In this document: positions 1 to 6,750 of the stretch, one piece after another
Position numbering within the stretch: the first letter of the stretch is position 1
How the letters are laid out: each line of letters starts with the position of its first letter
NCBI GenBank assembly: GCA_002342805.1
Contig: DDQW01000032.1
Location: forward strand, 1-26,270
DNA length: 26,270 nt
Direction of reading: 5' to 3'
From: Clostridiales bacterium UBA2432
Lineage (GTDB): Bacteria; Bacillota; Clostridia; Lachnospirales; Vallitaleaceae
The notes under the pieces: generated by a model
Databases searched by the model: none
The model's input: the letters and a program-made list of their open reading frames with translations, nothing else
What the model was told of the DNA's origin: nothing
Made by a program: the position numbers and the translations under genes

Positions 1-557
1 TAGAAAAAGGAAAATATCCTGGTTATATCATTCTGCTGATTCTCAGCTTTTCATTCCTTTCCCATTATGAAGTTCGGCATCAAAAAGAACTTTTTGAAAA
101 AGAAAAACGTATACAATTAATGTATTTTTTGAATAATTTTATTTTAATGTTTCATTCAGGTCTGACGATTCAAAAAAGTTTTCATTTATCCATTGAAAAT
201 CGTGTACAAACCTTAGAAAAGGATAAGAAAATAAGACCATATTTTATGAAATGGCAAATGATGATTCAACAAGAACGTGAATTTTACGAAATTATTGATG
301 ACTTTCAAAAATGTTTTTCACTTATTGAAGGAAGACGATTTTGCCGTTTGATTTTACAGAATTTACGGCAAGGGGACCATCATTTAACGATACAGCTTGC
401 AACACTGTCAGAGGGAATGTGGGATCAACGGATAAGAAATGCACGTAAAGATAGTGAAAAAGCAAGTTCCAAATTAGTCTTCCCCATGCTGATTATTTTT
501 ATTGTAATTTTATTAATAACAATAGTACCCTCATTCATGGAAGTAAATATGATGTAA
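1..557 (+). CDS. TadC-like pilus assembly membrane protein, C-terminal part (5' cut by window edge)
   Basis: The reading frame is open from the left edge (first whole codon at position 3), so the N-terminus lies outside the window; about 184 residues are visible. A hydrophobic stretch near the visible start, then a soluble helical segment of about 115 residues, then a C-terminal membrane helix (around FPMLIIFIVILLITIVP) match the second half of TadC/type II secretion F-domain proteins, which form the inner-membrane platform of Tad/Flp pili. The ATG at 120 is internal, because the frame continues upstream with sensible sequence (a membrane segment, then a charged region). A Flp-type pilin and a DUF6382 protein follow directly, as in clostridial Tad loci. 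The assignment rests on architecture, the short C-terminal motif and context. Paralogue TadB is the main alternative. Confidence 0.72.
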   Translation, partial: EKGKYPGYIILLILSFSFLSHYEVRHQKELFEKEKRIQLMYFLNNFILMFHSGLTIQKSFHLSIENRVQTLEKDKKIRPYFMKWQMMIQQEREFYEIIDDFQKCFSLIEGRRFCRLILQNLRQGDHHLTIQLATLSEGMWDQRIRNARKDSEKASSKLVFPMLIIFIVILLITIVPSFMEVNMM

Positions 558-584
558 CATGTTGACAATGACAAGGAGAAAAAA

Positions 585-788
585 ATGAACGAAATTTTAA
601 TAAAAACATATGTAAAAAGTAAATGTTTTCTTGATAAATTAATCCAAAGTGAAGAAGGAATGGGTATGGTTGAATTAGCCCTAATAATTATTATATTAAT
701 AGGCTTAGCCCTAATTTTTAAGACAGAAATAGAAAAATTTATGACAAAAATATTTGAAGAGTTCAATATTGACGCGCTGAAAGGATGA
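585..788 (+). CDS. Flp1-type (type IVb) pilin
   Basis: A 67-residue protein whose layout is that of a small Flp/type IVb prepilin. It has a 25-residue hydrophilic leader ending EEG, a processing site Gly25|Met26 with Glu30 at +5 (sequence GMGMVE), then one hydrophobic helix (about residues 29-46) and a short amphipathic tail. Known biology of the family: the leader is removed by a TadV-type prepilin peptidase and the mature peptide polymerises into the Tad pilus; no peptidase is visible in this window. AAGGAG at 573-578 sits 6 bases before the ATG. It lies 27 bases after the TadC-like gene and its stop overlaps the upstream candidate ATG of the next gene, so it is part of the same transcript. 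Some Flp1-like proteins may be structural rather than the major pilin; I cannot tell which this is. Confidence 0.8.
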   Translation: MNEILIKTYVKSKCFLDKLIQSEEGMGMVELALIIIILIGLALIFKTEIEKFMTKIFEEFNIDALKG

Positions 789-805
789 GGAGGGTTCGTT
801 GTAGT

Positions 806-1366
806 ATGTTAGAAATTAGAGATGACCAATTTTTGATTTTAGAATGTGAGACAGAGAGTATCGAAATGTATCAAATGAAAATTTTTTATTATCGAACGAT
901 AGCTGGGATAAAACCATTTCGATTTAGTATGACGGAAAAAAGAAGTTATTTATATTATCCCGGAAAAAATAAGACGTCTCTTGTTGACCTTGCAGAGCAA
1001 AATATATCTAATAAAGATTTACTTCGCGCATTAGAACAAATTCGGTTGATTATACGTGAAAGTGAAAATAACTTGCTTTATGAAAGAAATTTCGCATTAC
1101 GACCGGAATGGATTTATATTGATAAGCGCGCGGACCAAATGAAAGTGGAACTTATCTATATGCCATTAAAGCAAGGTCAAAAACCAATACTGGAAGAAAC
1201 CTATAGAAGTTTTATTCGATTTATTGCGAAACTCTTTAATGAATGGAATGAAATGGAATATTTTTATTACTTTAAGCGGTTGGATGAAGAAGGATATGAT
1301 GATCATTCAATGGAAGCTTTACTTAAAGTATTAGAACAATTATCAAAGGAAAGAATACACCAATAG
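806..1366 (+). CDS. DUF6382-like protein, last gene of the Tad cluster
   Basis: A 186-residue soluble protein resembling the DUF6382 domain often found at the end of clostridial Tad pilus operons, usually as the N-terminal half of an FHA-domain protein. Here the ORF ends after the DUF6382-like part, with no FHA domain and no membrane segment. Function is unknown; location suggests a cytoplasmic accessory or regulator of pilus assembly. I place the start at 806 (MLEIRDDQ): GAGGAGGG at 787-794 is 11 bases upstream, whereas the in-frame ATG at 785 (7 codons earlier, overlapping the pilin stop as ATGA) has AAAGG directly abutting it with no spacing. Family call is from recalled sequence resemblance, not a search. 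Confidence 0.65.
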   Translation: MLEIRDDQFLILECETESIEMYQMKIFYYRTIAGIKPFRFSMTEKRSYLYYPGKNKTSLVDLAEQNISNKDLLRALEQIRLIIRESENNLLYERNFALRPEWIYIDKRADQMKVELIYMPLKQGQKPILEETYRSFIRFIAKLFNEWNEMEYFYYFKRLDEEGYDDHSMEALLKVLEQLSKERIHQ

Positions 1367-1549
1367 CTGGATGGTTATAAGGTCAATTATATTTACAAAA
1401 GTGACGAAAGTCATCGAATATAGTTACTTAAGATACTAGATAATTATTCTGAATCGTTGTAGAATTATAAACAAGAGAGATGAGAGAGATTTAAAATAAG
1501 TTCAAGCAAAATGTGTTATGTAAAGGAAAATAGAGATATTTCAGGGGTT

Positions 1550-1577
1550 AAGAAGCGATTCAGATGAATCGCTTCTT
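1550..1577 (+). other. 13-bp perfect inverted repeat upstream of the sensor-kinase operon
   Basis: Arms 1550-1562 and 1565-1577 (AAGAAGCGATTCA and its exact complement) are separated by only two bases, so the RNA hairpin would have a loop of about 6 after opening the top pairs. The hairpin is followed by GCATTGTC, not a T tract, so it is a poor intrinsic terminator. It could be a weak terminator for the Tad operon, an attenuator or a DNA operator for the kinase genes. The rest of 1367-1637 is AT-rich and I see no gene, no convincing promoter and no known riboswitch in it. Confidence 0.5.
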
Positions 1578-1637
1578 GCATTGTCAAGAATTATTCGATA
1601 TGATAAAAGCATAAATCTAAGAACAATGGAGATTCTT

Positions 1638-2990
1638 ATGAATATCGTAGCTAATTTAAAATTAATTATTGGATTATTATTACTTTCTGCTTTTATATCA
1701 AGTATATTATGTGTGTATATTTATGTAAAAAGCCAGAATGCAAAAAATAGTTTTTTCTTTATTATTGGTCAAATCTTAGTAATAGCTTGGAATATTTTAT
1801 ATATTTTTGAATTACTAGCACCAACATTAAGGATGCGTTGGATGATTATTACCTTAGAATATATAGCTATTTGTTTTTTAGGTGTTACTCTATTTCACTT
1901 TGCCTATCGATATACTCAAAACAAACATATGAATCGAAAGATATTTATCGCTACATTTATTCCACCTCTGATTGGATATTTCAGTGTACTTACTAATAAG
2001 TATCACCACCAATTTTATCAAAAAATTCAATTTCAAAGGATTGAATTTGGGTTTTTCACCTATTATATTCTTTTTGTTACGGGGATATATATGTTTTTAG
2101 GCGCATTGTTATTTTTATTCAAAAGGGACGAAAAAAATCCAGTGTACAGAACACAAAGCATTTACTATTCTATTGCAATTCTTATGCCCTTAGTCTTTCA
2201 TATTTTACAGATTGTGGGAATTATTAAATTTGATTTTATGATTTCAATTCTTTTCTTACCACTTTCGATGTTTATTTTAACTATGCTAATACTGAAATAT
2301 CAATTTTTAGATATTATTCCAGGTGCTATTCGTTATGTGATTGATAATACGATGGACGGTATGCTGGTTGTCAATAATAATGGAAATATCATTGATTACA
2401 ATACACTGTTTTTTGAAAAAAAATTTGATATGTATGATAGTAAAACTTTTCAAACTATTTACAATTTTGTGGAGCGGTTAAAAATATACTCAATAGAGAC
2501 ACAAACGTTGACGGACCTATATAAAAGTGTTAAGTCCAATCATCATCAGATTACGAAAGGAACATTAGAAATCGATGAGCAAATCGTCATTTATTATACA
2601 GCTAAACCCTTATTGGATTATAAGGGGAACAAAGTAGCGACACTAATAACTTTTTTTGATATGAGTGAGATATATAGTCTTTACAATGCATTGGAAGCTA
2701 AGAATAATGAATTAAATGTGGCAAATATAAAATTGAAAAAATATCTAAAGGCAGTTGAAAAGTTGACGGTTGAAGAAGAAATTAATCGGATTATGACAGA
2801 GATTCATGATACTTTAGGCCATTCGATGACTGAGCTATTAGCCTTAATTGAAGTGACGGGGCTACAATTGGAAAAAAATGATGAAGATGCCATGGAAACG
2901 ATTCAATCGGCAATAGACAAAGCAAGGAGCAGTCTAGAAGAGATTCGTCTAGCCGTAGCTAAGTATAAGAAAATGGGAGGATTTGTATGA
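1638..2990 (+). CDS. 7TM sensor histidine kinase without ATPase domain (HisKA_3 only)
   Basis: A 450-residue sensor. Residues about 8-230 form seven membrane helices of the HisKA_7TM sensor type. Next comes a PAS-like domain (about 230-345, with DGMLVVNNNGNIIDYN), then a coiled coil and a HisKA_3 dimerisation/phospho-transfer helix pair with the acceptor His390 in EIHDTLGHSMT. The protein stops 60 residues after this histidine, at the end of the second DHp helix; the N-box and G-boxes of a HATPase domain are absent. It is not a visible frameshift, because the stop overlaps the regulator start (ATGA at 2987) and the regulator follows at once. It should not be able to phosphorylate itself, but could be phosphorylated in trans or sequester partners. 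Start chosen at ATG 1638 (GGAG six bases upstream); in-frame ATG 1626 and TTG 1581 are less supported. Confidence 0.85.
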   Translation: MNIVANLKLIIGLLLLSAFISSILCVYIYVKSQNAKNSFFFIIGQILVIAWNILYIFELLAPTLRMRWMIITLEYIAICFLGVTLFHFAYRYTQNKHMNRKIFIATFIPPLIGYFSVLTNKYHHQFYQKIQFQRIEFGFFTYYILFVTGIYMFLGALLFLFKRDEKNPVYRTQSIYYSIAILMPLVFHILQIVGIIKFDFMISILFLPLSMFILTMLILKYQFLDIIPGAIRYVIDNTMDGMLVVNNNGNIIDYNTLFFEKKFDMYDSKTFQTIYNFVERLKIYSIETQTLTDLYKSVKSNHHQITKGTLEIDEQIVIYYTAKPLLDYKGNKVATLITFFDMSEIYSLYNALEAKNNELNVANIKLKKYLKAVEKLTVEEEINRIMTEIHDTLGHSMTELLALIEVTGLQLEKNDEDAMETIQSAIDKARSSLEEIRLAVAKYKKMGGFV

Positions 2991-3637
2991 TAAAAGTTAT
3001 GGTGGTTGATGATCAAATTCTTTTAAAACAAACATTACTTTTTATGTTAAAGCAAGATGCTGAGCTAATGGGTGTCGACGGCGGTGAAGATGGTTATATG
3101 GCCATAGAAAACTGTAAAAAGCATCAACCGAATGTTATTTTGATGGATTTGAGAATGCCTAGAATGGACGGGCTAGAAGCGATGGAAATCATTAAAGAAA
3201 TATATCCATCCATTAAGATTATGGTATTAACAACCTTTGAAGATGATCAAAGCTTATTTAAGTCATTAAAAAATGGAGCAGATGGATATATCGTAAAAGA
3301 TATTCGACCGGAAGAATTAATTCTAGCTGTAAAAAGCGTGGCTAATAATCTATACGTCATGCATGGAAATGTCCTTGAGATTTTTAAAGAAGAAATTATA
3401 AAAATAAAGCAAAAAAGTGAGAATAATCATGAGATGATTGATCAATACGATTTGACAAAGATCGAAATCAAAATTATTCAAGAACTTGTTAACGGAAAAA
3501 GTAATCGAGAGATTGCTGAAATGCTAAATTTTACGGAAGGAACGGTAAAAAACAAAGTTTCTAAACTATTAACGAAACTTGATTTAAAAGACCGAACGCA
3601 AGTTGCTGTTTTTGCCGTTAAAAATAATTTGATATAG
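2987..3637 (+). CDS. NarL/FixJ-family response regulator
   Basis: A 216-residue two-domain regulator. The receiver domain (1-120) has the acidic pair Asp8/Asp9, phospho-acceptor Asp54 in ILMDLRMP, the switch residue Thr82 and conserved Lys104 in YIVKD. A linker leads to a LuxR-type helix-turn-helix (about 150-212) with the typical pattern KIEIKIIQELVNGKSNREIA...TEGTVKNKVSKLLTKL. It should bind DNA as a dimer when phosphorylated and act as a transcription factor. The gene overlaps the preceding ATPase-less kinase by 4 bases and lies 10 bases before the complete kinase, so it is the only visible output for both sensors. Targets are not apparent from the sequence; autoregulation of this operon or control of the neighbouring pilus or stress genes is speculation. 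Confidence 0.93.
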   Translation: MIKVMVVDDQILLKQTLLFMLKQDAELMGVDGGEDGYMAIENCKKHQPNVILMDLRMPRMDGLEAMEIIKEIYPSIKIMVLTTFEDDQSLFKSLKNGADGYIVKDIRPEELILAVKSVANNLYVMHGNVLEIFKEEIIKIKQKSENNHEMIDQYDLTKIEIKIIQELVNGKSNREIAEMLNFTEGTVKNKVSKLLTKLDLKDRTQVAVFAVKNNLI

Positions 3638-3647
3638 AAGGTGTGAA

Positions 3648-5354
3648 ATGGGCGTTTTTGGATACATGGACTTTATTCAACTAACAATATATACGCTAGC
3701 ATTGATGGGAACAGTTATTGCAAATACATTATTATTTTTAAGAAGTCGAAAAATTCCCTTAGTATTAGCATATTTTCGAATTCAATCTTTAATTGTATTG
3801 TGGATGATTGGAAAATTTTTTAAAGTGTTGGTCAATGCAACGAATGGATTAAAAATATGGATTGCTATTGAATATTTTGGCATCTGCTATTTTGGGGTTG
3901 TTTTGCTTTATTTTGCATATTTATACTATCATAACCGACCGCTTCAACCATTTCTGCATATTGGATTGATTTTATTATCTACGGTGAATTACATTATATT
4001 ATTAACAAATAACCAGCATTTTTTGTTTTTTAAACAGATTGCAATTTATAATAGCATAAAAGGTCCTTTTTTTTATGTACACACGGGATTTTCTTATATT
4101 TTAATTGCACTTGGTATTTACTACATAGTCACGAGCCCTGCAAATAAAGCCTTTAAAAAAAGTGACTATCTTATTATTAGCCTGAGTTTAATGATACCAC
4201 TTGCTATAAATGTAATCTATGTATTTGGTTTGTTACCTATATTTGTTGATTTGACACCAATTACAATCAATATCGTTTTATTGAATTTTGCATTTATTGC
4301 ATTTCGAGAGAACCAATATGATATTCAAATGATGACGAAATACCGAATCTTTGAAAACTTATATGAGGCGATTATTATTCTGAATGAGAAAAATAGAGTT
4401 GTTGAATATAATAAGAAGACAGAAGAAATGTTAGAAGGACATATGGATTTACATAAATATATGTATTTTGAAGAGATCTTTCCAGAACTAATGACTAGGG
4501 TTGAAAGATTCTTGATTACAGAGGCATTGACGGAGCAGGTTGAAGTGAATATGCCTAAGTTTAATGAGGACAAGTATTATATTCTTAGTATGGAAAAAAT
4601 CAAGCTAAAACAAGAAAATAACAGAGGCATGATTATTAAGTTTATAGATATGACGGAACATCATCAATTACTCGTAGAACTTGAAGAGAAAAACAAATTC
4701 TTAAAGGAAATTAATCGAACACTTAATGCAAATATTTCTGTAAATAAACGTCTTATTCTAGAACAAGAACGAAATTATGTGTCAAAAGAGGTCCATGATA
4801 TTTTGGGTCATTCAATGACTTTGGTTATATCTTTGCTAGAAGCTTGTCGTCAAGTATATAATCATAACAATGCAGAGGCAAAAGAAAAATTGACACTTGC
4901 AATGGAAATTACTCGAGATAGCTTACTTAATTTAAGAAAATCATTGACGCGAAAACGATCTTCAAATATGAGTAATCAACAACTTATCGAAGAACTTGAA
5001 GGTCTTATTCAAGAGTTTAGGATGTCAAATATTGACGTTGAATTTATTACAAATAAATATGAGACAAAGTTAAAACCCCAATGTTATGATGCAATCTATC
5101 GTATTTGTCAAGAAAGTATGACAAATGCCTTGCGACATGGAAGTGCAAGCAAAATTATGATTGCAGTTCGATTTTCAAAAGAAGTTACAGATATTATTAT
5201 CGTTGACAATGGAAAAGGGTGTAAAAAGCTTGAAAAAGGATATGGAATATTGGGGATGGAACAGAGGGTCAGTCAAATGAATGGAACGTTTTCATGTGGG
5301 TCACCAGATGGAGAAGGTTTCCACTTACACATCACTATACCAGTAATTTCTTAA
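3648..5354 (+). CDS. 7TM sensor histidine kinase, complete (HisKA_3 plus HATPase)
   Basis: A 568-residue sensor kinase with the same plan as the gene at 1638 but complete. It has seven N-terminal membrane helices (about 8-225), a PAS-like domain (about 232-345, IFENLYEAIIILNEKNRVVEYN) and a coiled coil. HisKA_3 follows with acceptor His383 in EVHDILGHSMT, and then a C-terminal HATPase domain with N-box (QESMTNALRHG), G1 (DNGKGC) and G2 (GYGILGM). It should autophosphorylate and pass the phosphate to the regulator encoded just upstream. The two sensors are divergent paralogues, so this one may also supply ATPase activity to the truncated sensor in a heterodimer. GAAGGTG five bases before ATG 3648 supports the start; ATG 3666 is an alternative. 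The signal sensed is unknown. Confidence 0.92.
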   Translation: MGVFGYMDFIQLTIYTLALMGTVIANTLLFLRSRKIPLVLAYFRIQSLIVLWMIGKFFKVLVNATNGLKIWIAIEYFGICYFGVVLLYFAYLYYHNRPLQPFLHIGLILLSTVNYIILLTNNQHFLFFKQIAIYNSIKGPFFYVHTGFSYILIALGIYYIVTSPANKAFKKSDYLIISLSLMIPLAINVIYVFGLLPIFVDLTPITINIVLLNFAFIAFRENQYDIQMMTKYRIFENLYEAIIILNEKNRVVEYNKKTEEMLEGHMDLHKYMYFEEIFPELMTRVERFLITEALTEQVEVNMPKFNEDKYYILSMEKIKLKQENNRGMIIKFIDMTEHHQLLVELEEKNKFLKEINRTLNANISVNKRLILEQERNYVSKEVHDILGHSMTLVISLLEACRQVYNHNNAEAKEKLTLAMEITRDSLLNLRKSLTRKRSSNMSNQQLIEELEGLIQEFRMSNIDVEFITNKYETKLKPQCYDAIYRICQESMTNALRHGSASKIMIAVRFSKEVTDIIIVDNGKGCKKLEKGYGILGMEQRVSQMNGTFSCGSPDGEGFHLHITIPVIS

Positions 5355-5401
5355 ATGGGAAATAATCACTTCAAAAAATCCAAATAATTTCATAAAAATG
5401 G

Positions 5402-5430
5402 TTGACATAATCCAAGAAGTGCGTTATATT
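5402..5430 (+). promoter_or_regulatory. SigA-type promoter of hsp20
   Basis: TTGACA at 5402-5407, a 17-base spacer and TATATT at 5425-5430. The start of transcription would fall at about 5437, directly before the CIRCE element, which is the usual arrangement for repression by HrcA. Confidence 0.85.
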
Positions 5431-5440
5431 ATACTTGTAA

Positions 5441-5467
5441 TCAGCACTCGTTCAGTGAGAGTGCTAA
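5441..5467 (+). promoter_or_regulatory. CIRCE operator (HrcA binding site)
   Basis: Left arm TCAGCACTC (5441-5449), nine-base spacer, right arm GAGTGCTAA (5459-5467). The consensus is TTAGCACTC-N9-GAGTGCTAA, so there is a single mismatch in the left arm. It lies just downstream of the predicted transcription start. HrcA bound here would block hsp20 transcription until heat stress; hrcA itself is not in the window. Confidence 0.93.
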
Positions 5468-5494
5468 CAATATATATTTAAAGGAGGAATTCAT

Positions 5495-5947
5495 ATGTTT
5501 AGATTAGTACCTTATGGAAGAAACCAAGTAGCAAAGAATAATGACAGCTTTTTCAATCTTATGGATGACTTTTTTAGTGATGACTTTTTTAGCAACGGAT
5601 TAATCCCGGCGAATGTAAGTAAGTATGAATCCTTTAAGATTGACGTGAAAGATAATGACACAGAATATTTAATTGAAGCGGACTTGCCTGGAGTGAAGAA
5701 AGAAGACTTGACAGTCGACTATAAAGATAATAGACTTGTTATTCGCGTAAATAGTAATCAAGAAGTAAACGAGGAAAAAGATAATTATATCCATAGAGAG
5801 AGACGACAGTCCCAGATGGAACGTTCTTTCTACATGAAAGATGTAAAAGCAGACGAAATCACAGCAAAATTAGAAGAAGGTGTGCTTGCAATTCATGCAC
5901 CAAAACTTGATGAAATCGAAAATATGCATAAAATCGAAGTACAATAA
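5495..5947 (+). CDS. Hsp20/alpha-crystallin small heat-shock protein
   Basis: A 150-residue small heat-shock protein. A short N-terminal arm (1-42) is followed by an alpha-crystallin domain (about 43-140) showing the hallmarks ADLPGVKKEDL and the beta-strand repeat ending in LEEGVLAIHAPK. This ATP-independent chaperone holds unfolding proteins as large oligomers in the cytoplasm. The gene is a single unit: its own promoter, a CIRCE operator, a strong AAGGAGGA ribosome site six bases before the ATG, and a terminator just after the stop. The C-terminus (KIEVQ) lacks a clear I-x-I/V oligomerisation motif. HrcA control of hsp20 occurs in several Clostridia, so heat induction is a firm inference. 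Confidence 0.96.
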   Translation: MFRLVPYGRNQVAKNNDSFFNLMDDFFSDDFFSNGLIPANVSKYESFKIDVKDNDTEYLIEADLPGVKKEDLTVDYKDNRLVIRVNSNQEVNEEKDNYIHRERRQSQMERSFYMKDVKADEITAKLEEGVLAIHAPKLDEIENMHKIEVQ

Positions 5948-5967
5948 AAACTAAAAAACGAATATAG

Positions 5968-6000
5968 AAAAAACTGCTTCGAAAGAAGCAGTTTTTTCTT
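5968..6000 (+). terminator. Intrinsic terminator after hsp20
   Basis: Ten-base stem AAACTGCTTC / GAAGCAGTTT (5971-5980 and 5985-5994) with a GAAA loop, extended by A:T pairs and followed by a T-rich tract to 6000. It ends the hsp20 transcript 20-odd bases after its stop. Confidence 0.9.
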
Positions 6001-6027
6001 GTTTATACACAGGAAGTATACTATAAT
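5999..6027 (+). promoter_or_regulatory. Candidate promoter for the 6107-8508 gene pair
   Basis: TTGTTT (5999-6004), 17-base spacer, TATAAT (6022-6027). The -10 is perfect and the -35 shares the TTG core. It sits directly after the hsp20 terminator and about 80 bases before the next start codon. Confidence 0.5.
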
Positions 6028-6106
6028 TTAATAATATAGTGTAGGTGTTAAGCAATAGAATGTAGAATGATATAAAATTTATTAAGAGTATTAATGGGGG
6101 GGCAAA

Positions 6107-6733
6107 ATGACAACACAAATTGAACAATTTTTAATGAAAATACAGTCCATTATCGGTGCAAAAGTTGTTACGGATCAAGCTGGCAATATTGAAGAGATTC
6201 ATATTGTTTCAGATTTACGTCGAAGTCCAAAGCAGATATTAAGAGATGTTGAAGCTGTACTTATGTCACAATTTGATCAGCCTATCGACTATAAAAAAGT
6301 ATCCATCGCACAAGTTAAAGGTGGCACGGTCAAAAATGAACAAGATCCTCGTATCAAGCTTAAATCTATTGAATATACAAATATGGGAAAGACCATTGAT
6401 GTAACGGTAACATTAGAAAAGGGCAGCGATGAATATACAAAAACAAAATCAGGAATAAAAACATCAGCAAATGTCATGCGCTTATCGGGAAAAGCTGTTT
6501 TAGATGCTGTTGAAGAATATTTAGGGATATATGACGTGTTTGTGTTCGAAGATTGCAAAGAAATCAAACTATCAGATACATTAGTACTTGCCGTTAGCAT
6601 TACATCCATTTATCATCACCGTGAAGAATTATTCATTGGAACGGCAAAGGTTGGAACAGATGTGAATGAAGCGGTTACACGAGCAACATTAGATGCCATC
6701 AACCGGCATATTTTGCAACTTGAAAATTCGTAA
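6107..6733 (+). CDS. Unrecognised soluble protein, 208 residues
   Basis: I do not recognise a named family. The protein has no signal peptide or membrane segment. Two parts can be seen: an N-terminal alpha/beta piece (about 1-72) reading IEEIHIVSDLRRSPKQILRDVEAVL, then a longer C-terminal part (about 80-205) with alternating strands and helices and an Ala-rich last helix (AVTRATLDAINRHIL). The pattern of a conserved SDxRRxPKQIxRDVE stretch followed by a strand is familiar from uncharacterised bacterial proteins, but I cannot attach a function. A G-rich stretch (6095-6102) precedes ATG 6107 as a ribosome site. It lies 17 bases before the GH18-type gene and probably shares its transcript, which does not by itself reveal its role. 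Confidence 0.8.
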   Translation: MTTQIEQFLMKIQSIIGAKVVTDQAGNIEEIHIVSDLRRSPKQILRDVEAVLMSQFDQPIDYKKVSIAQVKGGTVKNEQDPRIKLKSIEYTNMGKTIDVTVTLEKGSDEYTKTKSGIKTSANVMRLSGKAVLDAVEEYLGIYDVFVFEDCKEIKLSDTLVLAVSITSIYHHREELFIGTAKVGTDVNEAVTRATLDAINRHILQLENS

Positions 6734-6750
6734 AAAATTGGAGTGAGTAA

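Noticed and set aside
785..805. ATG at 785 as start of the DUF6382 protein
   Set aside because: The only purine-rich stretch abuts it, while a clear GAGGAGGG fits the ATG at 806.
1367..1637. Riboswitch (c-di-GMP type) suggested by GTGACGAAAGTCAT near 1400
   Set aside because: Only a four-to-five base stem with GAAA loop is present; the conserved core of known classes is missing.
2990..3100. Possible frameshift that detached an ATPase domain from the first sensor kinase
   Set aside because: The kinase stop overlaps the start of an intact response regulator, so no HATPase remnant could lie after it.
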